Shown piece by piece: positions 1-6,654 of a DNA stretch of 14,122 bases (position 1 is its first letter; each line of letters opens with the position of its first letter). The DNA comes from Pseudobutyrivibrio sp. (lineage in GTDB: Bacteria; Bacillota_A; Clostridia; Lachnospirales; Lachnospiraceae), in assembly GCA_024691465.1 (NCBI GenBank), contig JAILNO010000243.1, forward strand, positions 1 to 14,122. Reading direction: 5' to 3'. Below the pieces are notes generated by a model. The model was given only the letters and a program-made list of their open reading frames with translations. It was not told where the DNA came from and searched no databases. The translations under genes and the position numbers were made by a program.

Positions 1-704
1 GCACTGACACTCCTAACGGGTGCCTTGCTCAATATCTCATCATCAAGTAATCTGGCGTATCCACTCTCATCCTTAGCATATATACCCACATCGGCCACTA
101 TCACCTGCCCTGCGGCTTCCTTGCACTCTCCCAACAATAGTCCCTTTTTCATATAGGCAAAAGTTACGCAGATATCAGCTCTTACTCCTACCTGACCTAG
201 CAGCTTGCCTGTATTAGTATCGTAACCTGATGGCATATCCACAGACACCACAGGCACCTCAGTATTATTCATGCATTCCGCCACTACAGCGTACTTATCC
301 TCCAGACCTCTAGAGAGTCCTATGCCAAACATGGCATCCACCACCAAATCTGGCTTCTTAACTTCATCACAATCTAATGTATAGAATATAGGCACCTGAT
401 AACTATCAGCTATATCAATCTCCGCATTCAGCTGCTCAGAGTATCTACGCTCATCTCCCAGTATGGTGCACACCACCTGCTTGCCCTTCAGGTGCAGAAG
501 TCTAGCAATAGCCACTCCATCTCCACCATTATTACCTGGTCCGCATATAACAAATATCTCATGAGCCTCAGGATAATTCTCAAGAATCACATCAGTCACC
601 GCCATGGCTGCTCTCTCCATAAGAACCAGTGATGGTACATTATGTTCTTCCATGGTAGCCCTATCAATTGCCTGCATTTCAGATGCTGATAAAATACTCT
701 TCAT
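1..704 (-). CDS. nnrE: NAD(P)H-hydrate epimerase (YjeF N-terminal domain), 3' end cut by the window edge
   Basis: This protein epimerises the damaged cofactor NAD(P)HX so that the ATP- or ADP-dependent dehydratase can repair it. 234 codons are visible and the frame stays open to the left edge. The start reads MKSILSASEMQAIDRATMEE, typical of the family. The signature GPGNNGGDG is at residues 55-63, a conserved Asp-containing stretch VVDAMFGIGLSR at 121-132, and SVDMPSG at 154-160 (usually SVDxPSG). The start is ATG at 704, with AGGGG about 9 nt upstream. In most Firmicutes this domain is fused to the NnrD dehydratase; that part would lie outside the window, so whether the protein is bifunctional cannot be seen. 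It diverges from the SGNH-protein gene across a 105-bp AT-rich gap. The family assignment is secure. The metabolic role follows from the family. Confidence 0.94.
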   Translation of the reverse strand, partial: MKSILSASEMQAIDRATMEEHNVPSLVLMERAAMAVTDVILENYPEAHEIFVICGPGNNGGDGVAIARLLHLKGKQVVCTILGDERRYSEQLNAEIDIADSYQVPIFYTLDCDEVKKPDLVVDAMFGIGLSRGLEDKYAVVAECMNNTEVPVVSVDMPSGYDTNTGKLLGQVGVRADICVTFAYMKKGLLLGECKEAAGQVIVADVGIYAKDESGYARLLDDEILSKAPVRSVS

Positions 705-726
705 ATATTAATTCCCCTAATAAATC

Positions 727-773
727 TTGATTTTTTGTTTTTATTAAACTGTGCTATACTTCTTAATTATAAT
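727..773 (+). promoter_or_regulatory. Candidate promoter for the SH3b/SGNH-protein gene
   Basis: The 105-bp divergent gap is AT-rich and holds an extended -10, TG-C-TATACT (752-760), and a perfect TATAAT at 768-773. The -35 side is poor: TTGATT at 727-732 is too far from either -10, and the sequence 17 bp above TATACT is only a T-run. An extended -10 can work with a weak -35, so TATACT is favoured. The oppositely directed promoter for the epimerase gene must lie in the same gap; the TATAAT is near-palindromic and could serve it, but no good -35 was found on that strand. Confidence 0.45.
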
Positions 774-809
774 CTAAAGAAAAACTAATAGATAGGCAGG
801 AGATTAATT

Positions 810-1874
810 TTGAGGAAGAAAATCATCGTACTGCTATGGATTTCCTTAGTAGTATTAGTTATAGCATTCGGTTCACTCGTGGTATACCAGAACAAGCAGG
901 CTGCAGCCCATGAAGCTGAGATAGCCCGCATCGAAGCCGAAAAGGAGGCCGAAGCCGAGGCAGCTGCCCAGGCTGCCGAGGAAGAACAGGAGGCTGCCGA
1001 AGCTGGAGAAGCTGAAGAGTACACCTTCACCGACAAGGAAGCCACCTACTACGCACAGGATAATGCCACTGTCCGCACCGATCCTTACGACACAGCCGAG
1101 GTCATCGGAACCCTATCCATCGACCAGCGTGTCTCAGTAGTGGGCATCTGCAACGAGACAGACTACTACAAGATCAAGATCAACGGAGACTATGGTTACA
1201 TCTCCTTCGAGGACACCTCCGAGGAATACCTGGACATACCTATGCCAGTATCAAGTACCAAGTCTGTACCATCAGCCACCAAGGACATACTCTTCATAGG
1301 TAACTCCATAACCAAGTACCCACACACCGCCGACTGGTGGGGTGACGGCTGGGGATGTGGAGCCACCACAGCAGCCAATGACTACGTACACCTAACCGTA
1401 GCCGCCAAGGGCTACTCAACCTACGATTATACTTCCCTACGTGCATGGGAATTCTCTGATACCCGCAACTACGAGCTAGACGACCTGGACCCATACATCA
1501 CCAATTACCAGTATGGCACCATCGTCATCGAACTAGGAGAGAATGTCAAAGGACACGAGTCCCACTTCAAAGAAGACTTCACCGACATGATCACCTACAT
1601 CCGAACCTACAACCCTAATGCTCGCATCGTAATCCTGGACAACTTCTGGAAGTACGACAGCATCATAAGCACCAAGAAGGCCGTAGCTTCCGAGACAGGG
1701 TGCACCTTCGTAAGCCTAGCGGACATCCAAGGAGTAGCCGACTACCAACTACAGGTGGGCGACCAGTACACCACCCCAGATGGCACCGTCTACACCATCG
1801 GCGAATTCTTAGCCGGTCACCCTAACGACGCTGGCTTCGCCGCCATCGCCCAGCGCCTCACCCAGGCTCTCTAG
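810..1874 (+). CDS. Membrane-anchored protein with SH3b domain and SGNH/GDSL-hydrolase-like domain
   Basis: 354 residues. After a short positive N-terminus comes one hydrophobic segment (about 5-26) acting as signal anchor, then an Ala/Glu-rich helical spacer (about 31-70), a bacterial SH3-like domain (about 71-138) and a C-terminal SGNH-like domain (about 157-354). SGNH landmarks are GNSIT (Ser166, block I), GEN (243-245, block III) and HPNDAG (His337, block V). The usual Asp three residues before that His is Leu334, so the catalytic set is atypical. The start is TTG at 810, with AGGAGA 6 nt upstream; no in-frame ATG is near. The likely role is binding and deacylating or acylating a surface glycan outside the membrane. 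This is inference from domains and from the convergent MBOAT/AlgX-like operon. Codons are strongly C-ending compared with the ABC genes. Tandem in-frame stops follow: TAG AGC CAG TAG. Confidence 0.9.
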   Translation: MRKKIIVLLWISLVVLVIAFGSLVVYQNKQAAAHEAEIARIEAEKEAEAEAAAQAAEEEQEAAEAGEAEEYTFTDKEATYYAQDNATVRTDPYDTAEVIGTLSIDQRVSVVGICNETDYYKIKINGDYGYISFEDTSEEYLDIPMPVSSTKSVPSATKDILFIGNSITKYPHTADWWGDGWGCGATTAANDYVHLTVAAKGYSTYDYTSLRAWEFSDTRNYELDDLDPYITNYQYGTIVIELGENVKGHESHFKEDFTDMITYIRTYNPNARIVILDNFWKYDSIISTKKAVASETGCTFVSLADIQGVADYQLQVGDQYTTPDGTVYTIGEFLAGHPNDAGFAAIAQRLTQAL

Positions 1875-1911
1875 AGCCAGTAGAGGCCCCACATATTTGT
1901 AAATCACATAT

Positions 1912-2015
1912 AGCACCCACCTAAGGCTAAAGCACCAACACCTTTCTGCGCCTGACAGCGCAAAGATTATAGGTTTTCTTAGTGCTACATTTGAGCTTTG
2001 AGTGGGTGCTTTTTT
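1912..2015 (+). terminator. Structured terminator-like RNA element, left copy
   Basis: This lies 37 nt after the plus-strand stop codon. Nested stems are visible: P1 AGCACCCAC (1912-1920) with GTGGGTGCT (2002-2010); P1b AAGGC (1923-1927) with GCTTT (1995-1999); P2 AGCAC (1931-1935) with GTGCT (1982-1986); P3 AACACCT (1937-1943) with AGGTTTT (1971-1977, one mismatch); P4 TGCGC (1947-1951) with GCGCA (1958-1962), loop CTGACA. P1 is followed at once by six T (2010-2015), so transcription from the SGNH gene should stop here. It is far larger than a simple intrinsic terminator, and the second copy at 2233-2336 keeps the same fold, so a structured 3'-UTR RNA or separate small RNA is possible. Confidence 0.72.
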
Positions 2016-2070
2016 CACTGGTTTTGCACTTCGAAGAGATTGTATGTAGGGGGCAGACACTTCTGTAAAC

Positions 2071-2173
2071 TACAAGAAGCTTCTACAAAACTTATGGGGC
2101 AACTGCTTCTATTTTACTAAGCTCACTCGTACGGTCATGCAGTTGCTCCCATAAGTTCTTGTAGAAGCTTCTC
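2071..2173. repeat. Central long hairpin of the inverted repeat
   Basis: The innermost arms, about 2072-2106 and 2139-2173, pair over roughly 35 bp with two single-base bulges around a 32-nt loop. Each arm also contains the small perfect palindrome AGAAGCTTCT (2075-2084 region and its mirror). The hairpin lies inside both T-runs (2010-2015 and 2233-2238), so terminated mRNAs of the flanking genes would not include it unless there is readthrough. No ORF of note lies in it. Confidence 0.72.
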
Positions 2174-2232
2174 TTAAATATATATAAGTGTCTGCCCCCT
2201 GCATACTATCTCAACAGAAGTGCAAAGAATTG

Positions 2233-2336
2233 AAAAAACACCCACCATAAGAAAGCGAAAAGTAGCACTTAGAAAACCATAATCTGCAGACGATGCCAGC
2301 AGAAAGGTGTTGGTGCTTATGCCTTAGGTGGGTGTT
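2233..2336 (-). terminator. Structured terminator-like RNA element, right copy
   Basis: This is the inverted partner of the element at 1912-2015, placed 24 nt after the stop codon of the minus-strand operon. Read on the minus strand: P1 ACACCCACC (2335-2327) with GGTGGGTGT (2246-2238); P1b AAGGC (2325-2321) with GCTTT (2256-2252); P2 AGCAC (2317-2313) with GTGCT (2268-2264); P3 AACACC with GGTTTT (one mismatch); P4 TCTGC (2303-2299) with GCAGA (2287-2283). Six T follow (2238-2233). Relative to the left copy, one P1 pair changes from G-C to A-U, and the P4 sequence differs although a hairpin is kept. It likely ends the acylation operon. Confidence 0.72.
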
Positions 2337-2359
2337 ATTTTGCGTTATATGTGGGGCCT

Positions 2360-3646
2360 CTACTGGCTCAGGGCGTTGATTACGCGCTGGGCGGTGGCGA
2401 AGGCCTCGTAGTCGTAGCGTTCCACGGCTTCGATGACGATGATGTCGGCGCTTTTGATGTCGCTGGTGACTTCACTCATGTAGTCGCGGTGGGCGAAGGT
2501 GCAGGATGTAAAATCCTTAGCGAGGTATGGCATCATGTTGACACGGAAGCTGTCGCCTATGAGGCATAGGCGCTTAGGGTTGGCTCCTGTGGAAGTGGTG
2601 TGACATACCATGGCATCTAGGTTGAGGCCATCTACGGTGACCTCTGGTCGATAGTCCATGGTGAATTCTATGTCGTCACGGTTGATATCTGAATCTGGGA
2701 TGCCCATGTATGTGTATAACTCGTACTTTTCTGCATCCTGAGTACCTGTAATCCACTGAGTAGGCTCGGTCTGCTCTATGCCCATGGCTGCATATAGTGC
2801 ATTGGTGCCGTATAGGGCTCCTAGATGGTTCCAGTGAGAGTCATACTTGTAGTAGGTCTGGTAGGATGTGGTAGCCCCCAGGGATTCGGTCAGTGGGTAT
2901 AGGTACGGTGTGGTGCAGTTCTCCACCATGTAGGAGTGGAGCTGCTGCTCACGCTTGTACGTATTTACGATATCTACTGTAGGCATGTATTGGCTGTATA
3001 CCTGGGACTTGTTAGGGGCTATGTAGAAGTATAGTTCCTTGCCCTGGGCACTGCAGATGGACTGTAGCTGATTGACCTTGGCGGCGTAGGATTGCATCTC
3101 CTCCTCTGTCAGGAGATTGGTGCCCTGGTAGCACTCGATTTCATTCTCTCCGTATAGGAATAGCCAGCCATCGCGGCCTACGATTACATCCTGGTATACA
3201 TGTAGAGGATAGTAGTTGCTGTCCACTGGGGGTTCCTCGACGGAAGCTACTGCTTCTATGACTTCCTCTCCTGGTACGATTGGCTTGTTAGTAGCATCTT
3301 CTTCGGCAGTTTCCTCAACGGGAGCTGTGTAGAGCTTAGAGCCTATGGCTGTCTCCACTACAGCGTATCTTTCTTCGATACCGTCATTCATCCCCTTGTA
3401 TAGATTAAGCATAGTGTATCTGAATGGAATGTGGTCATCCACGTAGCTTGATACACTCTCGCCTGTATTTAATAGGTCCTGCCAGTTGATCTGAGCCATG
3501 TCTCGATTCTCAGTCTCCACCGAGGTGAGATTCGTATATACGGTAGGTGCAATCAATCTAAGGAGACCTCCTGCTATCCATGGGAATACCAGGATACCTA
3601 AGAATACCAATATGAATATTTTGTTTTTAAGATTGGTAAGATTCAT
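2360..3646 (-). CDS. AlgX/AlgJ/DHHW-type extracellular SGNH acyltransferase-like protein
   Basis: 428 residues. An N-terminal membrane anchor (about 10-33) is followed by an extracellular part. Family landmarks are YVDDHIPFR (68-76), GRDGWLFL (157-164), DSHWN (269-273, with the Asp-x-His of the active site) and GDSF (364-367, Ser366 as probable nucleophile). This Asp-His-Ser layout matches alginate O-acetyltransferases AlgX/AlgJ and the DHHW family. An acidic, proline-containing linker (about 109-142) interrupts the conserved part. ATG at 3646 has AGAGG upstream, overlapping the MBOAT stop codon. It is last in a four-gene operon, 11 nt after the MBOAT gene, and would take the acyl group exported by that protein and place it on a surface polymer. 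The last residues, ATAQRVINALSQ, resemble the end of the convergent gene at DNA level. The family is well supported; substrate unknown. Confidence 0.91.
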   Translation of the reverse strand: MNLTNLKNKIFILVFLGILVFPWIAGGLLRLIAPTVYTNLTSVETENRDMAQINWQDLLNTGESVSSYVDDHIPFRYTMLNLYKGMNDGIEERYAVVETAIGSKLYTAPVEETAEEDATNKPIVPGEEVIEAVASVEEPPVDSNYYPLHVYQDVIVGRDGWLFLYGENEIECYQGTNLLTEEEMQSYAAKVNQLQSICSAQGKELYFYIAPNKSQVYSQYMPTVDIVNTYKREQQLHSYMVENCTTPYLYPLTESLGATTSYQTYYKYDSHWNHLGALYGTNALYAAMGIEQTEPTQWITGTQDAEKYELYTYMGIPDSDINRDDIEFTMDYRPEVTVDGLNLDAMVCHTTSTGANPKRLCLIGDSFRVNMMPYLAKDFTSCTFAHRDYMSEVTSDIKSADIIVIEAVERYDYEAFATAQRVINALSQ

Positions 3647-3657
3647 ATGGTCTACCT

Positions 3658-5124
3658 CTAGAATTGATAGTAAATAAATGGGTTGTAAGTGTTGTTAACA
3701 AGGAATAGTAAGCTGAGTAGTAAGAGAGCTAAGCATACTAGCATATTGCCCTTTACTGCCCTAACACTCATGTGAGCCTGGACGAATCCTCCGAATAGGG
3801 CTGCTGCAATGAGTGCAATCACTCCTATTCCTGATAAGTATGTAAATAGGTTGAGCACACGTATGCCGCCTACGAACATCCTGGATATGTAGGTTAAGGC
3901 ATCGATTATATTGTCAGCTCTAAATATTACCCATAGGAAATTCACTACTAAAAATATCAGTAATCTATTAAGGAACTTGATAGGGTTCCTCTCAAGTATC
4001 TCTCCGAACCATACTCTCTCAAATATAAGTAGTAGTCCATAGACTACTCCCCATACCAGGAAGGTCCAGTTGGCTCCGTGCCAGATACCTGTCAGTAAGA
4101 ATACGATGAAGATGTGGCTGCAGGTCTTCTTGAGTGTGCAGCGGCTACCACCTAATGGAATGTATACGTAGTCTCTGAACCATGTGGATAGAGATATGTG
4201 CCATCTCCTCCAGAACTCTCGCACTGACTCAGAGCGATATGGATGATCGAAGTTCTCCTTGAAGTCGAATCCGAACATCTTGCCAAGGCCTATGGCCATG
4301 TCAGAGTATCCGCTGAAGTCGTAGTATATCTGGAAGGTGTAACATATGCTTCCAAGCCAAGCCACTGTAGCATCTAGATTAGATATATCAGTAGCCCAGA
4401 TATTGTCTACAATCTTAGCTAGAGTGTTGGCTATTAGTACCTTTTTAGCCAATCCGAAGCAGAATCGCTTGATTCCCTCTGCGAACTCGTAGGAACCTAC
4501 AGAGCGGTCCGTAAGCTGAGTGGCCACATCCTTGTAATGAACGATAGGACCTGCAATCAGCTGTGGAAAGCACGAGATGTATAGTGCGAAATAGAATAGA
4601 TTCCCCTGGACCTCCGCCTGATCTGAATACACATCAATTACGTATGAAAGTGCCTGGAAGGTGAAGAATGATATACCTACAGGAAGCACCACCTCAGCTA
4701 ATCCAAAGGCCCCTGTGCCTGTCCCTGTAAAGATTCCATTCATACGATCTGCAAGAGACAGCTCTCTCCCTGCAAATATGTTTTCAATTGTAGCTATAAA
4801 CAGATTGAAATATTTGAAAAAGAATAGCATCCCGAGGTCAGCAACTATAGCAAATATGAGTCCCATTCGTCTCACGTGGAAGCCATGTCGATCCTTGGCA
4901 CATAGAAATCCTGCGCCCCAGTTGATTAGAATCACAACGGAAATCAGGATTAGATACTTCGCCCCTCCGAATGCATAGAATAATAGGCTGAAGCCTAACA
5001 ATATATAGTTAGAAAGAATGATTCTTCTGCCAAATCCACCCCCAATCAGTCTAGGCACACCATAGTATGCCAAAAGACAGATTGGAAGGAATATTGTACA
5101 AAATGTAAGTGAGCTGAAAACCAA
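3658..5124 (-). CDS. MBOAT-family O-acyltransferase (AlgI/DltB-like)
   Basis: 488 residues, polytopic membrane protein of the usual family length with about ten or more hydrophobic segments. Diagnostic stretches are LPVGISFFTFQALSY (147-161), the run FWRRWHISLSTWFRDY (304-319) continuing to YIPLGG, and TGIWHGANW (345-353), whose His349 corresponds to the invariant catalytic His. Such proteins pass acyl groups, usually acetyl, from a cytoplasmic donor to an extracellular SGNH partner, here probably the next gene. The start is TTG at 5124, one nucleotide after the TAA of the preceding acyltransferase gene; GGGAG inside that gene's end serves as ribosome site, so translation is probably coupled. 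DltB is an alternative assignment, but no dltA, dltC or dltD is nearby and the partner is AlgX/DHHW-like, which favours polysaccharide acylation. Confidence 0.95.
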   Translation of the reverse strand: MVFSSLTFCTIFLPICLLAYYGVPRLIGGGFGRRIILSNYILLGFSLLFYAFGGAKYLILISVVILINWGAGFLCAKDRHGFHVRRMGLIFAIVADLGMLFFFKYFNLFIATIENIFAGRELSLADRMNGIFTGTGTGAFGLAEVVLPVGISFFTFQALSYVIDVYSDQAEVQGNLFYFALYISCFPQLIAGPIVHYKDVATQLTDRSVGSYEFAEGIKRFCFGLAKKVLIANTLAKIVDNIWATDISNLDATVAWLGSICYTFQIYYDFSGYSDMAIGLGKMFGFDFKENFDHPYRSESVREFWRRWHISLSTWFRDYVYIPLGGSRCTLKKTCSHIFIVFLLTGIWHGANWTFLVWGVVYGLLLIFERVWFGEILERNPIKFLNRLLIFLVVNFLWVIFRADNIIDALTYISRMFVGGIRVLNLFTYLSGIGVIALIAAALFGGFVQAHMSVRAVKGNMLVCLALLLLSLLFLVNNTYNPFIYYQF

Positions 5125-5125
5125 A

Positions 5126-6229
5126 TTATTCTCCCTTTCCTCTAATCATCAGCCTTGAAAATGGTCTGTTAGTATTAAACCAATTGACAACCACATCGCA
5201 TATCAATGAGCCCACCAGGGTAACGGCTGTACAGCAAACCACCTTAAGTGGGAAGCTGATGGATGGAAGCAATGACTGCACTAATCTGATTGAATAGAAT
5301 TGATTTAAGTATATAAGCAAGCTCATCTTGCCAAACCATGAGAATATTGGCTTATCAAATATCTCATGAGCTGGATTGACCTCAGAGAATGTGAGAATCA
5401 GTCCTATGCACATGATGAAAAGTGATGTGAAACTATACTTAGTATCAATACCTGTAACAGCATATCTAAACACCAGCAAATAGCAGGCTAGCTCTACCAA
5501 AGCAAGTATCCTCCTGCCTGCCATAGTAAAATCTATCTTGTTAAGCTGTCTTGTGAGACTGTAGGCACTGCAGCCTAAAGCCATCTCAGCGAAACCGCGA
5601 AGAAAGCACTTGTAGAAATGACCTGTCCATCCATCGATGCCAGCTATACTGTGGTACTCATGTGCCATGAAGCCTAATATGAATAGTGCCATAAGTGGGC
5701 AGACTATCTTAACAAATACATCATAGTGCTTGCGCAAAAAGTACCAGAATATGAAGGTAACCATAAGCCATACATCCAAGTACCAGGTGAGCTTGTTAAC
5801 CCATGAGCTGTCGAATCCAAATACCTGAAGGAAGAATATGGATGCCCATGAATCTACAGCATATTCCATGCGTGCCTTGGCGGTACTATGTAAAAAGTAA
5901 CCATTAACGATGATTGTGAGACCTGTTGCAAATAAATGATATGGGAAGATATTCTTAATCTTCTTCCACATCATCTGTGCCGTCTCAGTTCCGATTAAAT
6001 CAGTGCTAACTCCCCTCTTGGCAAAAGCACTGGCAGCAAGCAAGTATCCTGATACCAGGAAGAAGAATTCCACTCCGATATAACCATGATTAAAAAAGTA
6101 AATCCCCTTAATTCCAATACTGATATTACCATCCACAGCAAATCGCTTGTGAATATGGAAAAATAAAATACCAATGGCGAATAGAAATCTAAGTAACTCT
6201 ACTCGTCCATTTTTCTTAGACTTACTCAT
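5126..6229 (-). CDS. Acyltransferase-3 family membrane protein (OafA/YrhL-like, without SGNH domain)
   Basis: 367 residues with about ten hydrophobic segments. The N-terminal RVELLRFLFAIGILFFHIHK pattern (9-28, His25) and GYIGVEFFFLVSGYLLA (49-65) are hallmarks of the acyltransferase-3 family, which modifies surface sugars with acetyl or other acyl groups. There is no fused C-terminal SGNH domain, so it may rely on a separate partner or act alone. ATG is at 6229, 5 nt after the PH-domain gene. The stop codon abuts the MBOAT start. Having two unrelated membrane acyltransferase families in one operon suggests two modifications or two steps on one polymer. Family secure, substrate unknown. Confidence 0.93.
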   Translation of the reverse strand: MSKSKKNGRVELLRFLFAIGILFFHIHKRFAVDGNISIGIKGIYFFNHGYIGVEFFFLVSGYLLAASAFAKRGVSTDLIGTETAQMMWKKIKNIFPYHLFATGLTIIVNGYFLHSTAKARMEYAVDSWASIFFLQVFGFDSSWVNKLTWYLDVWLMVTFIFWYFLRKHYDVFVKIVCPLMALFILGFMAHEYHSIAGIDGWTGHFYKCFLRGFAEMALGCSAYSLTRQLNKIDFTMAGRRILALVELACYLLVFRYAVTGIDTKYSFTSLFIMCIGLILTFSEVNPAHEIFDKPIFSWFGKMSLLIYLNQFYSIRLVQSLLPSISFPLKVVCCTAVTLVGSLICDVVVNWFNTNRPFSRLMIRGKGE

Positions 6230-6234
6230 ATAAA

Positions 6235-6624
6235 TTACAAATCTCCGTCCTGGGCCTCATCGAAATCATCATCTGCATCTGAACCCATATATTCTCTACC
6301 AACCACACGCTTAGCCTCACGCTGCTGTTCCACCTGTACAGACAGCATCTCCTTAACGTTGGCTGAATTCTTAACATTCCTAATCTCGAAGGTACCGAGA
6401 CTCTTATCAGATGAGCTTACAATGATAGAGCCCACACCAAATATCCTCTGTCCTAAGCTACGCTTAAGCTGAAGATCCAGAATCCTGTATAATCTGACCT
6501 CATTCTGCTCAAGATTAAGCAGACCTGTCTCTACGAAGAGTCGATCTTCACTCATGCTATATTTAGTAAAGCTAATTGGTAATCCAAAATATCTCTTACG
6601 ATCATGCCATAATATGTTTGCCAT
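6235..6624 (-). CDS. PH-domain-containing protein (bacterial PH domain, YdbT/bPH_2-like)
   Basis: 129 residues, soluble. The core (about 8-92) has the bacterial pleckstrin-homology pattern: FTKYSMSEDRLFVETGLLNLEQNEVRLYRI and LGQRIFGVGSIIVSSSD, covering the beta strands, then a short helix NSANVKEMLSVQVEQQREAKR (86-106). The tail is very acidic (SDADDDFDEAQDGDL, 115-129). ATG at 6624 has AAGGAGG 7 nt upstream. It is the first gene of the acylation operon. Its role is unknown; a membrane-proximal or scaffold function for the acylation machinery is only inferred from position. Such proteins are often encoded next to membrane proteins in Firmicutes, and operon membership could be incidental. Confidence 0.85.
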   Translation of the reverse strand: MANILWHDRKRYFGLPISFTKYSMSEDRLFVETGLLNLEQNEVRLYRILDLQLKRSLGQRIFGVGSIIVSSSDKSLGTFEIRNVKNSANVKEMLSVQVEQQREAKRVVGREYMGSDADDDFDEAQDGDL

Positions 6625-6654
6625 AACATCCTCCTTATATTCATAGATAGCTTT

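Larger units (their letters stand above)
1833..2405. repeat. Giant imperfect inverted repeat filling the convergent intergenic gap and entering both gene ends
   Basis: The 485-bp space between the two convergent stop codons is not random. Reading inward, 1874-2106 and 2369-2139 are the same sequence with small gaps and substitutions, so the region is a foldback with arms of about 230-250 bp and a spacer of about 32 bp (2107-2138). The outermost 22 bp (1874-1895 against 2348-2369) match perfectly. Further conserved blocks include CACCCACCTAAGGC, AGCACCAACACCTTTCTGC, AGGGGGCAGACACTT and AGAAGCTTCTACAA. Weaker, codon-phased similarity continues outward to about 1833 and 2405, within the coding ends. 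No transposase, no target-site duplication and no credible ORF is present. Two inverted copies of a 3'-end/terminator module, or a foldback element, would both fit. Confidence 0.92.

Noticed and set aside
785..1045. Minus-strand frame opposite the start of the SGNH gene, rich in Ala and Ser
   Set aside because: This is only the complement of the Ala/Glu-rich spacer codons; no ribosome site or homology signal was seen.
1809..2060. Minus-strand 83-codon frame across the end of the SGNH gene and the left repeat arm
   Set aside because: It has no ribosome site, is antisense to a well-supported gene, and owes its openness to the GC-rich inverted repeat. The frame at 2351-2569 on the plus strand is its mirror for the same reason.
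2071..2173. CRISPR, origin or tRNA-like structure in the central hairpin
   Set aside because: There are no spaced direct repeats, no DnaA-box cluster and no cloverleaf or CCA; the structure is one long hairpin.
1874..2369. Insertion sequence or invertible DNA switch
   Set aside because: There is no transposase or recombinase, no target duplication at the repeat ends, and the spacer of about 32 bp is too short to be a useful invertible promoter segment. A non-autonomous foldback element remains possible and is covered in the findings.
4661..4978. Plus-strand 105-codon frame opposite the MBOAT gene
   Set aside because: It is antisense to a strongly conserved membrane enzyme, with no ribosome site and no membrane or domain pattern of its own.
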